A stretch of DNA of 64,000 nucleotides from Mixophyes australis (Eukaryota; Chordata; Amphibia; Anura; Limnodynastidae), in assembly GCA_036250195.1 (NCBI GenBank), contig JAVHZZ010000004.1, positions 147,326,729-147,390,728 of the forward strand, written 5' to 3'. The position numbers were made by a program, and so were the translations under genes. Within the stretch, counting starts at the first letter, position 1, and each line of letters begins with the position of its first letter. The notes below the pieces were generated by a model. It saw only the letters and a program-made list of their open reading frames with translations. It was not told the DNA's origin and did not search any database. Positions 42,301 through 55,139 of the stretch are shown one piece after another.

Positions 42301-43260
42301 AGGCCCCACTTACGTTGGCTGTTTAACAACAGCCAACGTGTCCCCATGCTTGTTACTGCTAACTCATATCACTAAATCTTATACTTACCCTCCTGCTTGA
42401 GGTAGGTTACAGATGTTACAAGCCGCGGTGACCCTTCTTCTTCTGTTTGCGCCCTGGCTGTTATGGCAACAGCTGACACATCACTTCCTTCTTCTCATCC
42501 CTGCCATCACCATGCCAACAGCGAGGATGCTCTGCATTTCACCGCCGCGCCCCTGCCAGCTGGATAGCTGGGTTTGTGCGTGTAATGATTTTATTAATTA
42601 ACAGCCTGTTGAGGTTGATTTGTCCCACACGAATTGCACCTCTCTGATTGGTGCATATCAGCATATAAGGCAGGGAGGGCTTAGCCTCCCTGCTGGTTAT
42701 AGTGTTCCTCTGCCTCTGTACATTGCTGACCAGCTCTCCTGTTCCTGTGTTTCCCTTGCTACCTTGGATTGATTCCCTGTTGTCACCCTTTGGCTTAACT
42801 CTGCTTGAACTCCTGTGCCCTTTGATCTCGGCATGTTTTTGGATTTCCCATGTTTGCTACTTGCCCTGATCTTTTACTTGTCTCCCAGATATCCTGCTCG
42901 AAACTGACCCACGACCCTTGGACTGTCCTTGGTATCCGCCTCCAGTATTCTGGTTAATATTCACCGGCACTAAGGTGTGTTCTGATAAGCTTCTACTACT
43001 ATAGAGCTTAGTCCTGGGGGCATCCGAGTATCTCCAAATGTACTAATTCTACAGGAAAGGTGGCTGCTATAAGTGAAGATCTTTACCAGTCTGGTTCTAG
43101 AAGTTTATCAAATAGCCGTGGTCAATAGCAACAAGTCTCTCTTTAAATTAAAGCACGGAGCCTGAAAGGGGATGAAGGACTAAGATGCTCCAATTGCTTT
43201 GAGACCTGTTGAGGGACCTGGACAGACTTGACTGGATCCCATCCCCATTTCAATTTGGAT
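42301..43260 (+). mobile_element. Ty3-type LTR remnant, plus orientation
   Basis: GTTGGCTGTTTAACAACAGCCAAC (42315-42338) forms a hairpin at the left. CTGTTATGGCAACAG near 42458 resembles an RFX half-palindrome. GCATATAAGGCAGGGAGG near 42673 looks like a TATA region and is followed by CTCCCTGCTGGTTATAGTGT. The same wording (CTCCCTGGCCGGTTATAGCG) occurs at 60280 in a related remnant. The downstream GACCCACGACCCTTGGACTG text is typical of R-U5. Ends and target duplication undefined. Confidence 0.55.
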
Positions 43261-44215
43261 TTAAGCCACTATCTATCACACACCGGGCTAGCCTTTCCTA
43301 CGGTCGGGTCCTGGCTTACCTGCTCTCCAGTTCCCCCACTCCTCCCCGGCGCGTAGCGCCGCAGTCCCTGGCCGGCACCATGTTGGAATCGGATCTGCTC
43401 CTTTTCTCTTTCATTGGTTGGTGCTCTCTAGTGGCCACAGTATTTTTTGCAGTCAATTCATTCATTGGATTGTCAGTTCTTTTGTGTCTCTCTACCTGTG
43501 CAGACGTGACTCCTGACTCTCTGCCTTACCTGTTGCTATTCTCTCATCCAGTTCCTTTGCTGACAGTGCTTCTGGACCTCAGTACTAACTAACTGCAGAC
43601 CATCGCACCTTGACTCTCCTGTTCCTGTGCTTCCAAGCACTACTAGGACTCTCATATAAACTGCTGCTGCCATTGCTATATTCTGATCCAGTTTCTCTGC
43701 CAACATCACTTCTGGAGCTTAGCAACTATTAACCGCAGATCATCGCACCTTGATGTTTCTGTTACTGTGCCTCCAAGCACTACTGGGACTCTCATGTAAA
43801 CTACCGCTGTCATTGCTATATTCTGATCCAGTACCAGTGCCGTCAGTACCTCTGGACCTCAGCAACTATAGCCGCAGATTATTGCACCCTGTTGATTCCG
43901 TTCTGGTGCTTCCAAGCACTACTAAGGAATTTCTTGTAAACTGACGCTGCCATTGCTATACTATGATCCAGTTTCCCTGCTGCCTGAACTCCTGGACCAC
44001 AGCTACAACCAGCCGCAGGCTATTGCACCCTGTTTCTATCTCTACCTCTGTTGTCTCTCCATTGGATCTTGCTTGTACCGACTGGGAGAACCGCAACCTG
44101 CGACACAAGAGTGGCTAAGTCCATATCCCCTTGTGGGGGTCACTGATGAACACCTTTCGTGTCGTTAGACTCAGTGCCTTCCAGTAGGTGGAGCTAAACT
44201 AGGCAGATTCAGAAA
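43261..44215 (+). mobile_element. Ty3-type LTR with 140-bp tandem repeats
   Basis: Four units of 140 bp, marked by GCCATTGCTATATTCTGATCCAG at about 43531 (variant), 43671, 43811 and 43951, occupy 43500-44035. They are followed by CCATATCCCCTTGTGGGGGT, GTGTCGTTAGACTCAGTGCC and TTCCAG, which align with the U5 end of the sushi LTR (CTTGCGGGGGTTCC, CACGTTAGACTCCGCGCC). This is therefore a related LTR with an expanded R region. No coding sequence is attached. Confidence 0.65.
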
Positions 44216-44689
44216 TTAGGATCCTTTTGACCATCACACTGTTACACTATCCTTTTCTCACAAATACTGTAGTTCAGAGATGGGCCAGCACTTAATATAT
44301 CAGTCATGCTGTAATAATAATTCTATCATCAGACACAAATCAATTAGTGCTGCTAGAAAACCTGTGATCACTATCTGGTTGCAATAATGCACTTTGCACA
44401 TAATGCAAATTAGGTTGAAGCATCAAAGAGAGCGGGGTGAGTGCCTGCCATCACACTTGGGAGTGGAGGCACCAGTCATGCTGGACATGGAGAATCGGTG
44501 CTCAGAGAAGGAGCATGGGGCAACCAATCAATAAGAAGACTTAGGGGAAGGAAGTCCAGCAGAGAGGGCTCAGAGCACCAAGAGGCAGATAGGTGAAGTA
44601 TGAGCTAGGTAAGTAAGAAGAGAGTCCCTAGTACAGTGTGCAAAAGAGAGTGGCTATACAATGCCCAGTTGGTGAGTGAAGAATACCAT
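44216..44689. other. Unassigned sequence between LTR remnants
   Basis: No open frame or terminal repeat was recognised. Confidence 0.45.
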
Positions 44690-46224
44690 TGTTAGGACTC
44701 TGATTCAAATTTGTATCTGGCCTGCAGTACCTCTATGCTACCAGAGTTGCTTCTGTTTTGCCGTTGGACATTTCTACCTCACCTGTAGGTGTTAACCTCC
44801 TTCCTCATCAACCTCATCATCTGCATCTGATGTGCTGCCTTATATACCTGACCCAAACAATGCACCTTTGCTTCTTCTGGTCCCTGTCAGTATTCCTGTC
44901 AATGGTGCCTGTTGTTCTCCTGATTTTCTGACTTCTGCCAGTTCCACCATTTTGCACCATTTTCTATGCCTCCTTGCTAACATGTGCTTCATGCCTTTTG
45001 CTTCATCTGCTAACCTGGTAACCTGAATCTAAACTTCACCATTTGTGCCTGATATCCAGTGTCTCCTTGTACCTGCACTTCCTCTGTAATACCCAGGTAT
45101 TAGCAGGGGCGGATTGGGAATTTAAAGTGGCCCTGGAAAAAATTGCCTCATGTGGGCGGGTCCAAATCAACTGTAGGTGGGGCCAACACAAAAATAGTCG
45201 GGATTTAGAACTACTGGAATTCGGTTGTAGTAACATTCAGGAAAACCTAGATGTGATGACTTAAGACACAGTGGGTCAATTCTAAAGCAAAGCAGGGAAA
45301 AAGCTGCCAGTACTGTGTTATAAAAATACATGAATCATTTTACATTATCTGTGACTGGTTTATGTCTCTGTGCTCAAAGTTCTTTAGTTGCCTACTAACA
45401 CAACCTTCCAAAAGTCCCTTCATAGAAACATATCTGACTTTGTTTAATAAGTTTAACTATTATGAAACATGTTGGCAGAATCCTATTTGATCAGTCTGCC
45501 AGAGCAGCATATGAGCTCCTCACCGGACTGTTGCATCTTTCCCTGACATCATGAGCTATAAACTACCAGTCAAATCTCTCTCTTTAATATATAAAAATGT
45601 GTACTGTGTGTTTCAAAAAAAATGCATTAAAAATAATCCTTATAATAAATGGCTATCCAGTGTGATCACCAGAAAAGTAAAATGCTTCAAGCATCTGCAA
45701 GAAAACACTTATTTTGTAACAATTGTGTATGAGCCCTAAATGTGCCCAATGATTGGTGGTGGTGGTTTGATTTAAAAACAGCGCAGGGAGGTTTGGCAGA
45801 CAATGGCATAAGTGAAGGAGAGAGCTATTCCAAAGCTTTGCTGGTGATATAGAAAGTGCAAAGGAGGCAGGATTAATTATATTGTCAGTGCAATGGGGGC
45901 TGGCCAAATATTCAACAAAATGATCTGAGAATGAGACCAATGAAAGGTAGAAAGCAGGCAATGGAATCAAAGCGGGAACCACTAAAGTATCGCTAGAGCT
46001 GGAATAAGGCTCCGGGGGGGGGCCAGGGCACTTAAGACAGGGGGGTTATCATATATGACAAATAGACAGGCAAAACTGTGTGCACTACTGTTAGGTATAT
46101 GCAGCTCTGCCTTCACGAGTAGTACAGTGTGAAGCGGGACATACCTCCCAACTATCCTTTCAGACGGACCAAATCCTAAGCGAGACAGTCACCGAAATTC
46201 TGGACTGCCCAACAAGATTTAGGA

Positions 46225-46345
46225 CAGTTGGCAGACTGTTCTGCTCTCTTCTACCTGTTCTTGTCACTTTCACCACCTGTGGCTGCTGGATCAGTTGCTG
46301 CTTGTCTGGATCCTGGAATGTTGAAGTCCCTATTTGAAAAAAAAA
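46225..46345 (-). other. Exon-like segment homologous to 33412-33500
   Basis: The minus-strand frame reads TSTFQDPDKQQLIQQPQVVK followed by VTRTGR. Similarity to 33412-33500 is about 80% by eye. It is adjacent to a CATACCTCCCAACTATCC hAT-type terminus at 46143. Confidence 0.35.
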
Positions 46346-46829
46346 AATGGGTACATGAAATTTAGAAAACTCCAACCATCCCTGGCATTTAATCAATAGC
46401 ACCCCCATTTAATAATTAGGCCTATTTCCCTCCCTCCAAAAAGCCTCAACAATAAATTAATAGCATTTACGCTTAATATAACCATTTTCCACAAACATCA
46501 CTGCATTAAATAATTAATATTCACATTTAATAAATAGCTCTCCTACCCAAACTCAGCCCCACATTCAATTAATAGCTCCAAACCACTCCAGCATTAAATT
46601 AAAGGTCCCTTCACTCCATATTAATTCAATAGGCCCCAGTATTAAATGAAATTGCCCCACCAATAAATTAAATTGCCCCACCATCACCCCACAAATAATA
46701 GCACCCATTAAATAATTGCCCCAACCTAAACTCCACCATTAAATTAATACTCTACCTCCCACCCATGAACTATTAAGAATGCCCCCTCCCTTCCCTTTTA
46801 TCACACAATATATTAAGATCCTCTCATTC

Positions 46830-47155
46830 CACCCTTTAGCAGTCCCCCCCTCCTATCCTACACTCCCTTTAGCAGCCCCCCTCCTATCCTACACACCCTT
46901 TAGCAGCCCCCACTCCTATCCTACACACCCTTTAGCAGCCCCGACTCCTATCCTATACACACTTTAGTAGTCCCCCCTTACACACTTTAGTAGCCCCCTC
47001 ACACACACACTTTAGCAGCCACACGCACTTTAGCAGAGACACATACTTTAGCAGGAACAACCACTTTAGAAGAGACACACACACACTTTAGCAGAGACAC
47101 ACACACTTTAGCAGAGACACACACTTTAGCAGAGACACACACACTTTAGCAGACA
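46830..47155. repeat. Short tandem repeats CACACTTTAGCAG
   Basis: CCTATCCTACACACCCTTTAGCAGCCCC (about 4 units) passes into ACACACACTTTAGCAGAGAC (about 6 units) within the hAT element. Confidence 0.8.
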
Positions 47156-47949
47156 TACACTTACCTTGTTCCTTCTGCAGACTCCTCTCACTGCACACAT
47201 GGGAGGGCAGCTGTCATTTGACACGTTCCATGTGACCTGTGTAGGAGGCTGCAGCCAAAGATAGGAGGAGGGAGAGACCGATCGGCAGAGGGATTTGCAG
47301 ACTTTTCCCGGTAGGTTACATGGCTAATCCGCCCCTGGATACAAGCATTACCAAGTTTTTCGTTCCTGTTTGATACAGTGTGCCTTTCTATCATGACCTG
47401 ATTCTGCCAGTTATATTATGGTTGCTCACTGCCTGTGACTGTGAGCTTCCTTCTCCATCGGACTAGTGCCAGACTAATCTGCATTAACCCTGCCTGTCTG
47501 ACTCTGAGTTTTGTAATACATCTTACCAGAATTACCTGTTGTGCCTATGGACTTGTGAAACGTGTATTAACATTGACTGCATTTTGATGTTGCCTGTGTG
47601 ACCTGTGTTCAAAATAAAGACACTCTGTTTGTTGTAACTACATATTCTTTCCATTGTATTTATACTGGGAACCTTGACAGCCAGAGACTATGAGAATGTT
47701 AGTGAAGGGATAATTTGTACCCTTGCTCTCACTGTGTGACTTGTCAGCTTTGGAGAGCTTATGAGAGTATTCTACTGATTGTTTAAAGTAAGTTTATGGT
47801 CAGAGAGAGAGACACTGACCTTTATGAATTGTGTGTGAGCTTAAGTCTACAGTTTGCATTTCAGTCCAGCCAGACTGCAAAGGTAAAAGTGATTCGTAAG
47901 CTAAATGATCCCGTCACACAACAATGTTGGTCAGGGGGTTGTTGTCTTG

Positions 47950-48635
47950 TGTGAAATTGTGTAACGGGTGGTAATAGGGTAATCTAGTGAGGTTAAGAGG
48001 GTGGTTGAGGAATATTATAAGCTTGTCTGTAGAGGTGGGTTTTAAGAGAACGCTTGAAAGTTTGTAAACCAGAGGAAAGTCTTATTGTGCAAGGGAGTGA
48101 ATTCCATAGAGTGGGTGCAGCCCAAAAAAAGTCCTGTAACCGGTAATGGGAGGATGTAATGAGGGTGGATGAGAGACGCAGATCTTGTGCAGAACGGAGT
48201 TGCGAGTTGGGAGATATTTTGAGACAAGAGAGGAGATGTATGTTGGTGCAGCTTTGTTGATGGCTTTGTAGGTTAGTAAAAGTATTTTATATTAGATTCG
48301 GTAGAAAACAGGCAACCAGTGTAGAGACATACAGAGTGATTCAGCAGAGGAATAACTATTTGCATGGAAAATCAATCATACCGCCGTGTGCAAAATAGAT
48401 TGTAGGGGTTTGAGTCTGTTTTGGGGAAGACCAGTAAGGAGGGAATTTTGGGAGATAATAAGTGCATGACTTAAGGATTTTGCAGTGTGTTGTGTAAGAT
48501 ATGTGCGTATTCTGCAAATGTTTTTTAGATGATTTAGATATAGAGTCGATGTGAGAAACAAAGGATAGTTCTGAATCAAAGATCATACCTAGGCAGTGAG
48601 CTTGAAAGGTGGGCTTCAAGGTCATGTTATTAAAA
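47950..48635 (-). pseudogene. Old L2 LINE, 3' part (RT C-terminal region), minus strand
   Basis: On the minus strand CLGMIFDSELSFVSHIDSIS aligns with CLGVILDSSLSFAPHILSLA of the plus-strand L2. Further similarity (LQNTHISYTTHCKIL, SQNSLLTGLPQNRLKPLQSI) continues to the LINE C terminus, with stops and frame breaks. The copy is interrupted at 48635 by the younger plus-strand L2 and continues at 53487-53860. Confidence 0.8.
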
Positions 48636-50088
48636 GCTTCCTGCTTCCACCCTGCTCGGACGTGCCCCGCGAGCTCTCCACTGGGACCCAGAGCCTGGGC
48701 TCCCTATTCCTGTGAAGTATCCCCCGGCACCTCTCCGTAGCCTACCGCCTACCCATCTCTCCTCCACCCTGCCTTCTGCCGTGTCCCTACACCCGCCTGG
48801 CTACCTGGCTCCTCTGACTGTGCCTGTCCTCGTCCCCTGGCAGCACCTATTCGGGTCCCCGGCTCCGGCCCAGCTGCCCCCACCGTGCCTCCTCCACTCT
48901 TACCTGGCTTCACCGCATGATCTTCAGTGCTGCCCGGCTCTCCTCTCCTGCGGACCTCCAGTCGGCTGTCTTCCTCCCGCTGCCGTCCGCGAGGCCTACT
49001 TCCGGTTTCATCCCCGGCCTCGAGTGCCGCACCTCTCCACATGGCCTGGGTCCTGCTTTCGGCCTGACTGACCTGCACCAGCGGTCCAGCACCCCTGCGC
49101 TGCTCCAGCTTCTTCTCAGTGCTCCTCCACTCCACTCCAGTGTTCCCCGGACTGACCTGCTCTGAGGCCTCCTCCTGGTGGACTTCGTTGCCTCCCCCGG
49201 CCTACTCGCCTCCGCTGCCTCTCCACTCTGCAGTTACCCTCCGGGTTTGACTTGAGCAGGATTCCAACAAACTACTCACCCATGTAAGCACACACCAGCA
49301 CCTTGAAGCTACAAGCAACTTCCTTTGGCGAGTAATTCGAGGAAATGTTACCTCCTTCCATGCCCGGGTCTGTCTCCATCGCTGCCTCCGCTGCCCACGG
49401 TCCCTCCATCCATGCCCTGGACTGTCTCCATTGCCACCTCTGATGTCCACGGATGCTGCCCCTCCTTCGATGTCTCCTGGCTCTCCTCTAATTTTCACCC
49501 ATGCTCTCCAGGTATCGTCTACGGTCTACACTATTGTCTCTCTGGATCACACCTCTGACATTTTCCCTGACTGTTCCCTGGAATCTCGGACTCTTCCCCT
49601 GGCTTGGCTTGCCAATCTGAATAGCTCCTAGCCACATTTAGATACCCATTGCTTACTGCCATTTATTGCCTGTTACCTATTGCCAATTGCTTCTATAGCC
49701 TGTTTTATTGCCTCTATTTTTATTTTCCTGTTACCATCTGTTATTCATTCTCTCCATTCTCACGGTTTTTGTCTCTATTATCCACTGTTACTCCATTATT
49801 TTGTCTCACTGTTTTTGTCTCTATTATCCACTGTCACGCCATTATTTTGTCTCCATTACTCACTGTTTTCCTACTGCCTTGTTTTCCATTTGCCACACCT
49901 TTTCTCCCTTCCACCTCTAGCCTCATTAACTGACTTCCTCTCTCCCCCTCATTCTCTTTGTGTCCTTTGTCTCCCCAGTCACCTGCAACCTGTTCCTCTG
50001 CCCTCCTGGCATCCTCCCCTAGCCCTCTCTCTGTCTCCCTCGCTCCTCTCTGCATCCCCCCCTTTCCACGCCTCTCTCTCCCCCCACT

Positions 50089-51320
50089 ATGCCTCCCTGT
50101 CCAAACGCCATTCCCATTCTCTCCCACTGCCCCACCTCACCCTCTTGCCCCCGCTCTCCCCAGCGCTCTGCCAACCTTGCCAACCTCATCCCTATCTCTC
50201 CTCTTTCCTACTTCCCCTTCTCCTGTGCCCTCTGGAATGCTAGATCTGTCCGCAACAAACTCACCGCTATCCACGACCTCTTCTTGTCTAACTCTTTTAA
50301 CCTTCTTGCCATTACGGAAACCTGGCTCTCTGACTCTGACACCGCCTCCCCCGCCGCACTCTCCTATGGTGGCCTCTCCTTCACCCACTCCACCAGACCT
50401 GGCGCCCGTCCAGGTGGTGGTGTGGGCTTCCTCCTCTCCTCCGCCTGTACTTTCCGTGTCATCCCCCCTGAACCCTCTCTTACCTACTCCTCTTTCGAAT
50501 CCCACTCTATCCGTCTCTTCTACCCCATCCACCTCCGAGTCACTGTCATCTACCGCCCCCCTGGTCCCAACTTCCTCTTCATCGACAACTTCGCCGTCTG
50601 GCTTCCTCACCACCTCTCCTCTGACCTCCCCTCCATCATCCTCGGTGACTTTAACTTCCCTATCGACAACCCCTCTGACCCTGCGTCCATTAACCTGCTC
50701 ACCCTCTCCTCCTCTCTTGGCCTCACACAATGGACCTCTTCCTCTACCCACTGCCTTGGTCACTCCCTCGACCTAGTCTTCTCCTACCTCTGTAATCTCT
50801 CTGACTTCTCCATCTCTCCCTTTCCTCTATCCAACCACCACCTTCTCTCTTTCTCTCTCGCCTCCCCTCCCGCTCCCCTCCCCACGCCCATTCCTACTCA
50901 GTCCAGGCGCAACCTTGACGCCCTCGATCCTGCTACCCTGTCTGCTACTCTCGATACTCTCCTTTCCCCCCTTTCCTCCCAGGCCTGCCCCAACCTGGCG
51001 GTCTCCCTCTACAACCACGCCCTCACCTCTGCTCTTGATGCCATCGCCCCGGCCCACTCTGTCAACCCCCGTTGCTCCAAACCCCAACCCCGGCACTCCA
51101 AATTCACCCGCTTCCTCCAAAAATGCTCCCGTACGGCTGAACGACACTGGAGAAAATCCCGCTCCCTGGCTGATTTTTTCCATTTTAAGTTCATCCTCTC
51201 TTCCTGTAGCTCCGCACTCTCTCTAGCCAAACAATCTTTCTTTAAATCCCTCATCTCCTCCCAGTCCTCCAACCCCCACCGCCTCTTCGCCACACTCTCC
51301 TGTTTCCCCCCGCCCCTCCT
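50089..51320 (+). pseudogene. L2 LINE endonuclease region
   Basis: The endonuclease frame contains LWNARSVRNK, LAITETWLSDSD, GGGVGFLLS, VIYRPPGPN, IILGDFNFPID and HSLDLVFSY, the ordered motifs of the LINE APE-type endonuclease that nicks target DNA (E in ITETW, DFN and HSLD). The linker to the RT includes YNHALTSALDAIAPAHS. The frame departs near a C run at about 51306-51316. The beginning of the frame may lie upstream of the ATG at 50089. Confidence 0.85.
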
Positions 51321-53035
51321 CTCCCCTCCTCCCTCACCGCCTCCGACTATGCCTCCTTCTTTTCCTCGAAAATTGAGGCCATCCAACTCGAAATCACCTC
51401 CTCCCCTCTTCCGCCCCCCCCCCCAATCTTCCTCCCTCCCCCTCTCACCACCGCCCCCTCCTTTCCTTCTGCCCCACTACGGGCGAAGAAGTACACTCTC
51501 TTATTTCATCCTCCCATCCATCCTCCTGTCCCCTGGACCCCATCCCCTCCCACCTCCTTCGTTCCCTTTCCCCCGCCACCTGCTCCCACCTCGCCCACCT
51601 CTTTAATCTCTCCCTCTCCGCCGGCATCTTCCCCTCCTCCTTCAAACACGCCCTTGTATCCCCCATTCTTAAGAAACCTAAGCTTGACCCCACCTCTCTC
51701 TCTAACTATCGCCCCATCTCTCTTCTCCCCTTTGCCTCCAAATTACTTGAGAGGCTCGTCTGCAGCCGCCTCTCCACCTACCTCTCTGACCACTCCCTCC
51801 TTGACCCTCTCCAATCTGGCTTCCGCCCTCTCCACTCCACTGAAACTGCCCTGGCCACAGTCACTAATGATCTCCTCTCTGTGAAAGCCAGGGGCCACTT
51901 CTCCCTTCTCATTTTCTTGGATCTCTCAGCGGCCTTCGACACCGTTGACCACCCGCTCCTGCTCCTCACCCTTTAATCCTTTGGCCTCTCCGGCCCGGTC
52001 CTGTCATGGTTCACCGCCTACCTTGCTGACCATTGCTTCTCTGTCTCCACCTCTGGATCTCTCTCCCCACCCTCTTCCCTTCCAGTAGGGGTCCCCCAAG
52101 GCTCTGTTCTTGGACCCCTACTGTTCTCTCTTTACACCTCTTCCCTGGGGAAACTCATCAGCTCTTTTGGTCTCCAGTAACACCTTTATGCCGATGACAC
52201 CCAACTCTACCTTTCCTCTCCCGATATCTCTTCCTCCCTCCTCTCCAGGGTGTCCGCCTGCCTCTCTGCCATCTCCTCCTGGATGTCCTCTAGATTCCTC
52301 AAACTTAATCTCGCTAAAACCGAACTTATTGTTTTTCCTCCCGCTCATTCCCCCTCCCCTTCCGACATTTCTATCACTGTTCTCAAATCGTCTATTTCCC
52401 CTGTTCCTCAACTTCGCTGCCTCGGTGTCATCCTTGACTCCTCTCTCTCCTTTGCTCCTCACATTCTCTCTCTCGCCAAATCCTGCCGCTTCCAGCTGCG
52501 GAATATCGCACGCATTCGGCCCTTCCTCTCCCAAGATGCCACTAAGGCTCTTGTCCACGTTCTTATCATCTCCCGCTTGGACTACTGCAACCTCCTCCTT
52601 ACCGGCCTCCCCCGCACTCATCTCGCTCCCCTTCACTCTGTACTCAATGCAGCCGCTCGGCTCATTTTCCTTTCTCGCCGCTCCTCTTCTGTCTCCCCCC
52701 TATACCAATCCCTTCACTGGCTCCCCTTCCCCTACAGAATAGTGTTCAAGCTCCTCACACTTACTTTCAAGGCCCTCTCCAACTCCACTGCTCCTTACAT
52801 CTCCAACCTCATTTCCATCCACGCTCCATCCCGCCCTCTGCATTCGGCTAATGACCGTTACCTCTCCTCCCACCTGGTTACCTCCTCCCATGCTCGCATC
52901 CAAGACTTCTCCCGCGCTGCCCCCCTCCAATGGAACCAGCTCCCCCGCTCCATCAGAACATCCCCCAACTTGTCCAGCTTCAAACGGGCCTTAAAAACCC
53001 ACCTCTTCCTCAAAGCCTTCCAGTCCCCCTCCTAA
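51321..53035 (+). pseudogene. L2 LINE reverse transcriptase region
   Basis: After a stretch readable in a second frame ([16 protein letters not shown], 51333-51410) and a second shift at the C run 51413-51424, the RT frame gives [66 protein letters not shown] and the catalytic HLYADDTQLYL (52181 on). The C-terminal part ISRLDYCNLLLTGLP to SSFKRALKTHLFLKAF is intact. In-frame TAA stops at 51974-51976 and 52178-52180 and the frame shifts make it a pseudogene. Confidence 0.88.
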
Positions 53036-53182
53036 CCGACCTACTTCCGACCTCCCACCTCCAGCCCTCCCTATCCTGCCCTCCTCTTGCCTCCCTCCTC
53101 GTCATTCTCCTCTCCCCCCTCTCCCTCTCTGCGTTCTCCCCCTTTCCTCCTCCTACACTTGTGTCTCTGTCCGTCCTACCCT

Positions 53183-53870
<688 letters not shown>

Positions 53871-54454
53871 GTTATGGAGACTGAGCCATACAGACACCTG
53901 TACACACACATAATTGAGATTTACTTTTATTGAGAGACATTAGAGATTCACATCCGTGACTGAAAACGCACATATGCTTTGAGAGTTGTTTTCGCTGTCA
54001 GTGGTCTTGCCATCCTATAAATAATTATTAACAGGTCCAAAATCTGGATAGCCAATTAGGGACTTTACATTGATACATTGCAAGGCTAAGTAACCCAGGT
54101 TACCAAGAAATGTGCACCAACGGTACCCAATGTTAACAGTATTGTTATATTGTCATTTGTTTACTGGTTGGGTGCAATCTGTCGGCACTTAATCTGTCAG
54201 CAGGTTCAATGTGTCAATGTTGTTAAAATAGCGACATTGTGACTGTTGACAGGTAGTAAGTGCACCAGTCACTATGTCGACCTTAAAATGGACAGTCACA
54301 GTGTCAACATTCAATACAGAAAATAATACAATAATATAAACAAAAAGTCAATACCTACTACTACCAATCTTATCCTGTTATGACCTACCATTACTTACCT
54401 CCCTTGCCCTTTAATAAAAGTGCTGAGGTGGCTCTTACAGAAAACTATTAGTGC

Positions 54455-54487
<33 letters not shown>

Positions 54488-54800
54488 CTTAACGTGCTGC
54501 TTGTGTCAGGTCTTCTGCATTGTCCCATGGCAAAAGACTGCACTATCCACCTCCCCTCAAGCATGGGAGAGGATTCGGGTGGAGGCACTACATCGTCGAG
54601 AGAATTAAGTGAGAACAGAAACACGCACCCCATACCTCAACATCCCTCTATGAACTGAAGTGAGGGGGTGTTACATTGCAATTAGATAAAATGGTGAAAA
54701 CTGTTCATAGCTGAAGGTGGGCTCAATTCTCTGACTGTCTTAGAGCTTTTTCACCAAAGTACCTTTATTCAAACTCTATCTCAGAGGTGATATTATCAGT
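53871..54800. repeat. GTCAACA-type repeats and (GT)n microsatellite
   Basis: At 54170-54320 units such as GCGACATTGTGACTGTTGAC and GACAGTCACAGTGTCAACAT resemble the fold-back at 3835-4236. A (GT)n(GC)n run lies at 54454-54488. No genes were recognised. Confidence 0.55.
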
Positions 54801-54803
54801 TAA

Positions 54804-55131
54804 GCACGGTGGCTAAGTGGTTAGCACTTCTGCCTTACAGCCCTGGGGTCATGAGTTCAATTCCCAACCATGGCCTTATCTGTGTGGAGTTTGTATGTTC
54901 TCCCTGTGTTTGCGTGGTTTTCCACTGGGTGGTCCGGTTTCCTCCCATACTCCAAAAACATACTGGTAGTTTAATTGACTGCTATCAAATTGACCCTAGT
55001 CTGTCTGTGTGTGTGTCTGTGTTAGGGAAATTAGACTGTAAGCTCCAATGGGGCAGGGACTGATGTGAGTAAGTTCTCTGTACAGCGATGCGGAATTAGT
55101 GTGGCTATGTAAATAAATGGTGATGATGATG
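54804..55131 (+). mobile_element. Full-length tRNA-derived SINE
   Basis: GCACGGTGGCTAAGTGGTTA includes an A box (TGGCTAAGTGG at 54810) and GAGTTCAATTCC near 54855 a B box, so the head is an RNA polymerase III promoter from a tRNA. The body contains GTTTGTATGTTCTCCCTGTG and CTCCAAAAACATACTGG, wording shared by V-SINE-like vertebrate families. The tail TTAGACTGTAAGCTCCAATG to GGCTATGTAAATAAATGG is L2-like, followed by (GATGAT)n. A tRNA cloverleaf is not preserved. Confidence 0.9.
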
Positions 55132-55139
55132 AAATTAGA

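Larger units (their letters stand above)
45114..47337. mobile_element. hAT-superfamily element, 2.2 kb, degenerate TSD
   Basis: The left end is CAGGGGCGGATTGGGAATTT and the right end as complement CAGGGGCGGATTAGCCATGT. The flanking octamers GGTATTAG and GATACAAG match in 5 of 8 positions. The left end is the same family as 17417-18222. The interior includes the exon-like segment on the minus strand (46225-46345), a CATTAAATTAA-rich stretch and CACACTTTAGCAG arrays (46830-47150). The right subterminal GACTTTTCCCGGTAGGTTAC is typical of this hAT group. No transposase frame. Confidence 0.75.
44690..47681 (+). mobile_element. LTR remnant split by a hAT element
   Basis: TGTTAGGACTCTG opens pyrimidine-rich LTR-like text (CTGCCTTATATACCTGACCC near 44834) that stops at 45113 and resumes after 47337 (TTCCTGTTTGATACAGTGTG, GACCTGTGTTCAAAATAAAG). 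An AATAAA near 47612 and a closing CCTTGACA follow. The reading across the hAT insertion is consistent with one LTR of about 770 bp. Target duplication not seen. Confidence 0.5.

Noticed and set aside
49680..50243. L2 ORF1 protein
   Set aside because: The frame is leucine/serine/proline-rich from pyrimidine tracts, with no recognisable ORF1 motif (no zinc finger, esterase or RRM).
50137..50763. 208-codon minus-strand open frame opposite the L2 endonuclease
   Set aside because: Antisense shadow of the pyrimidine-rich L2 coding strand; glycine/glutamate-rich low complexity.
54804..54880. tRNA gene
   Set aside because: A and B boxes are present, but the cloverleaf is not preserved and the sequence continues into a SINE body seen in other copies.
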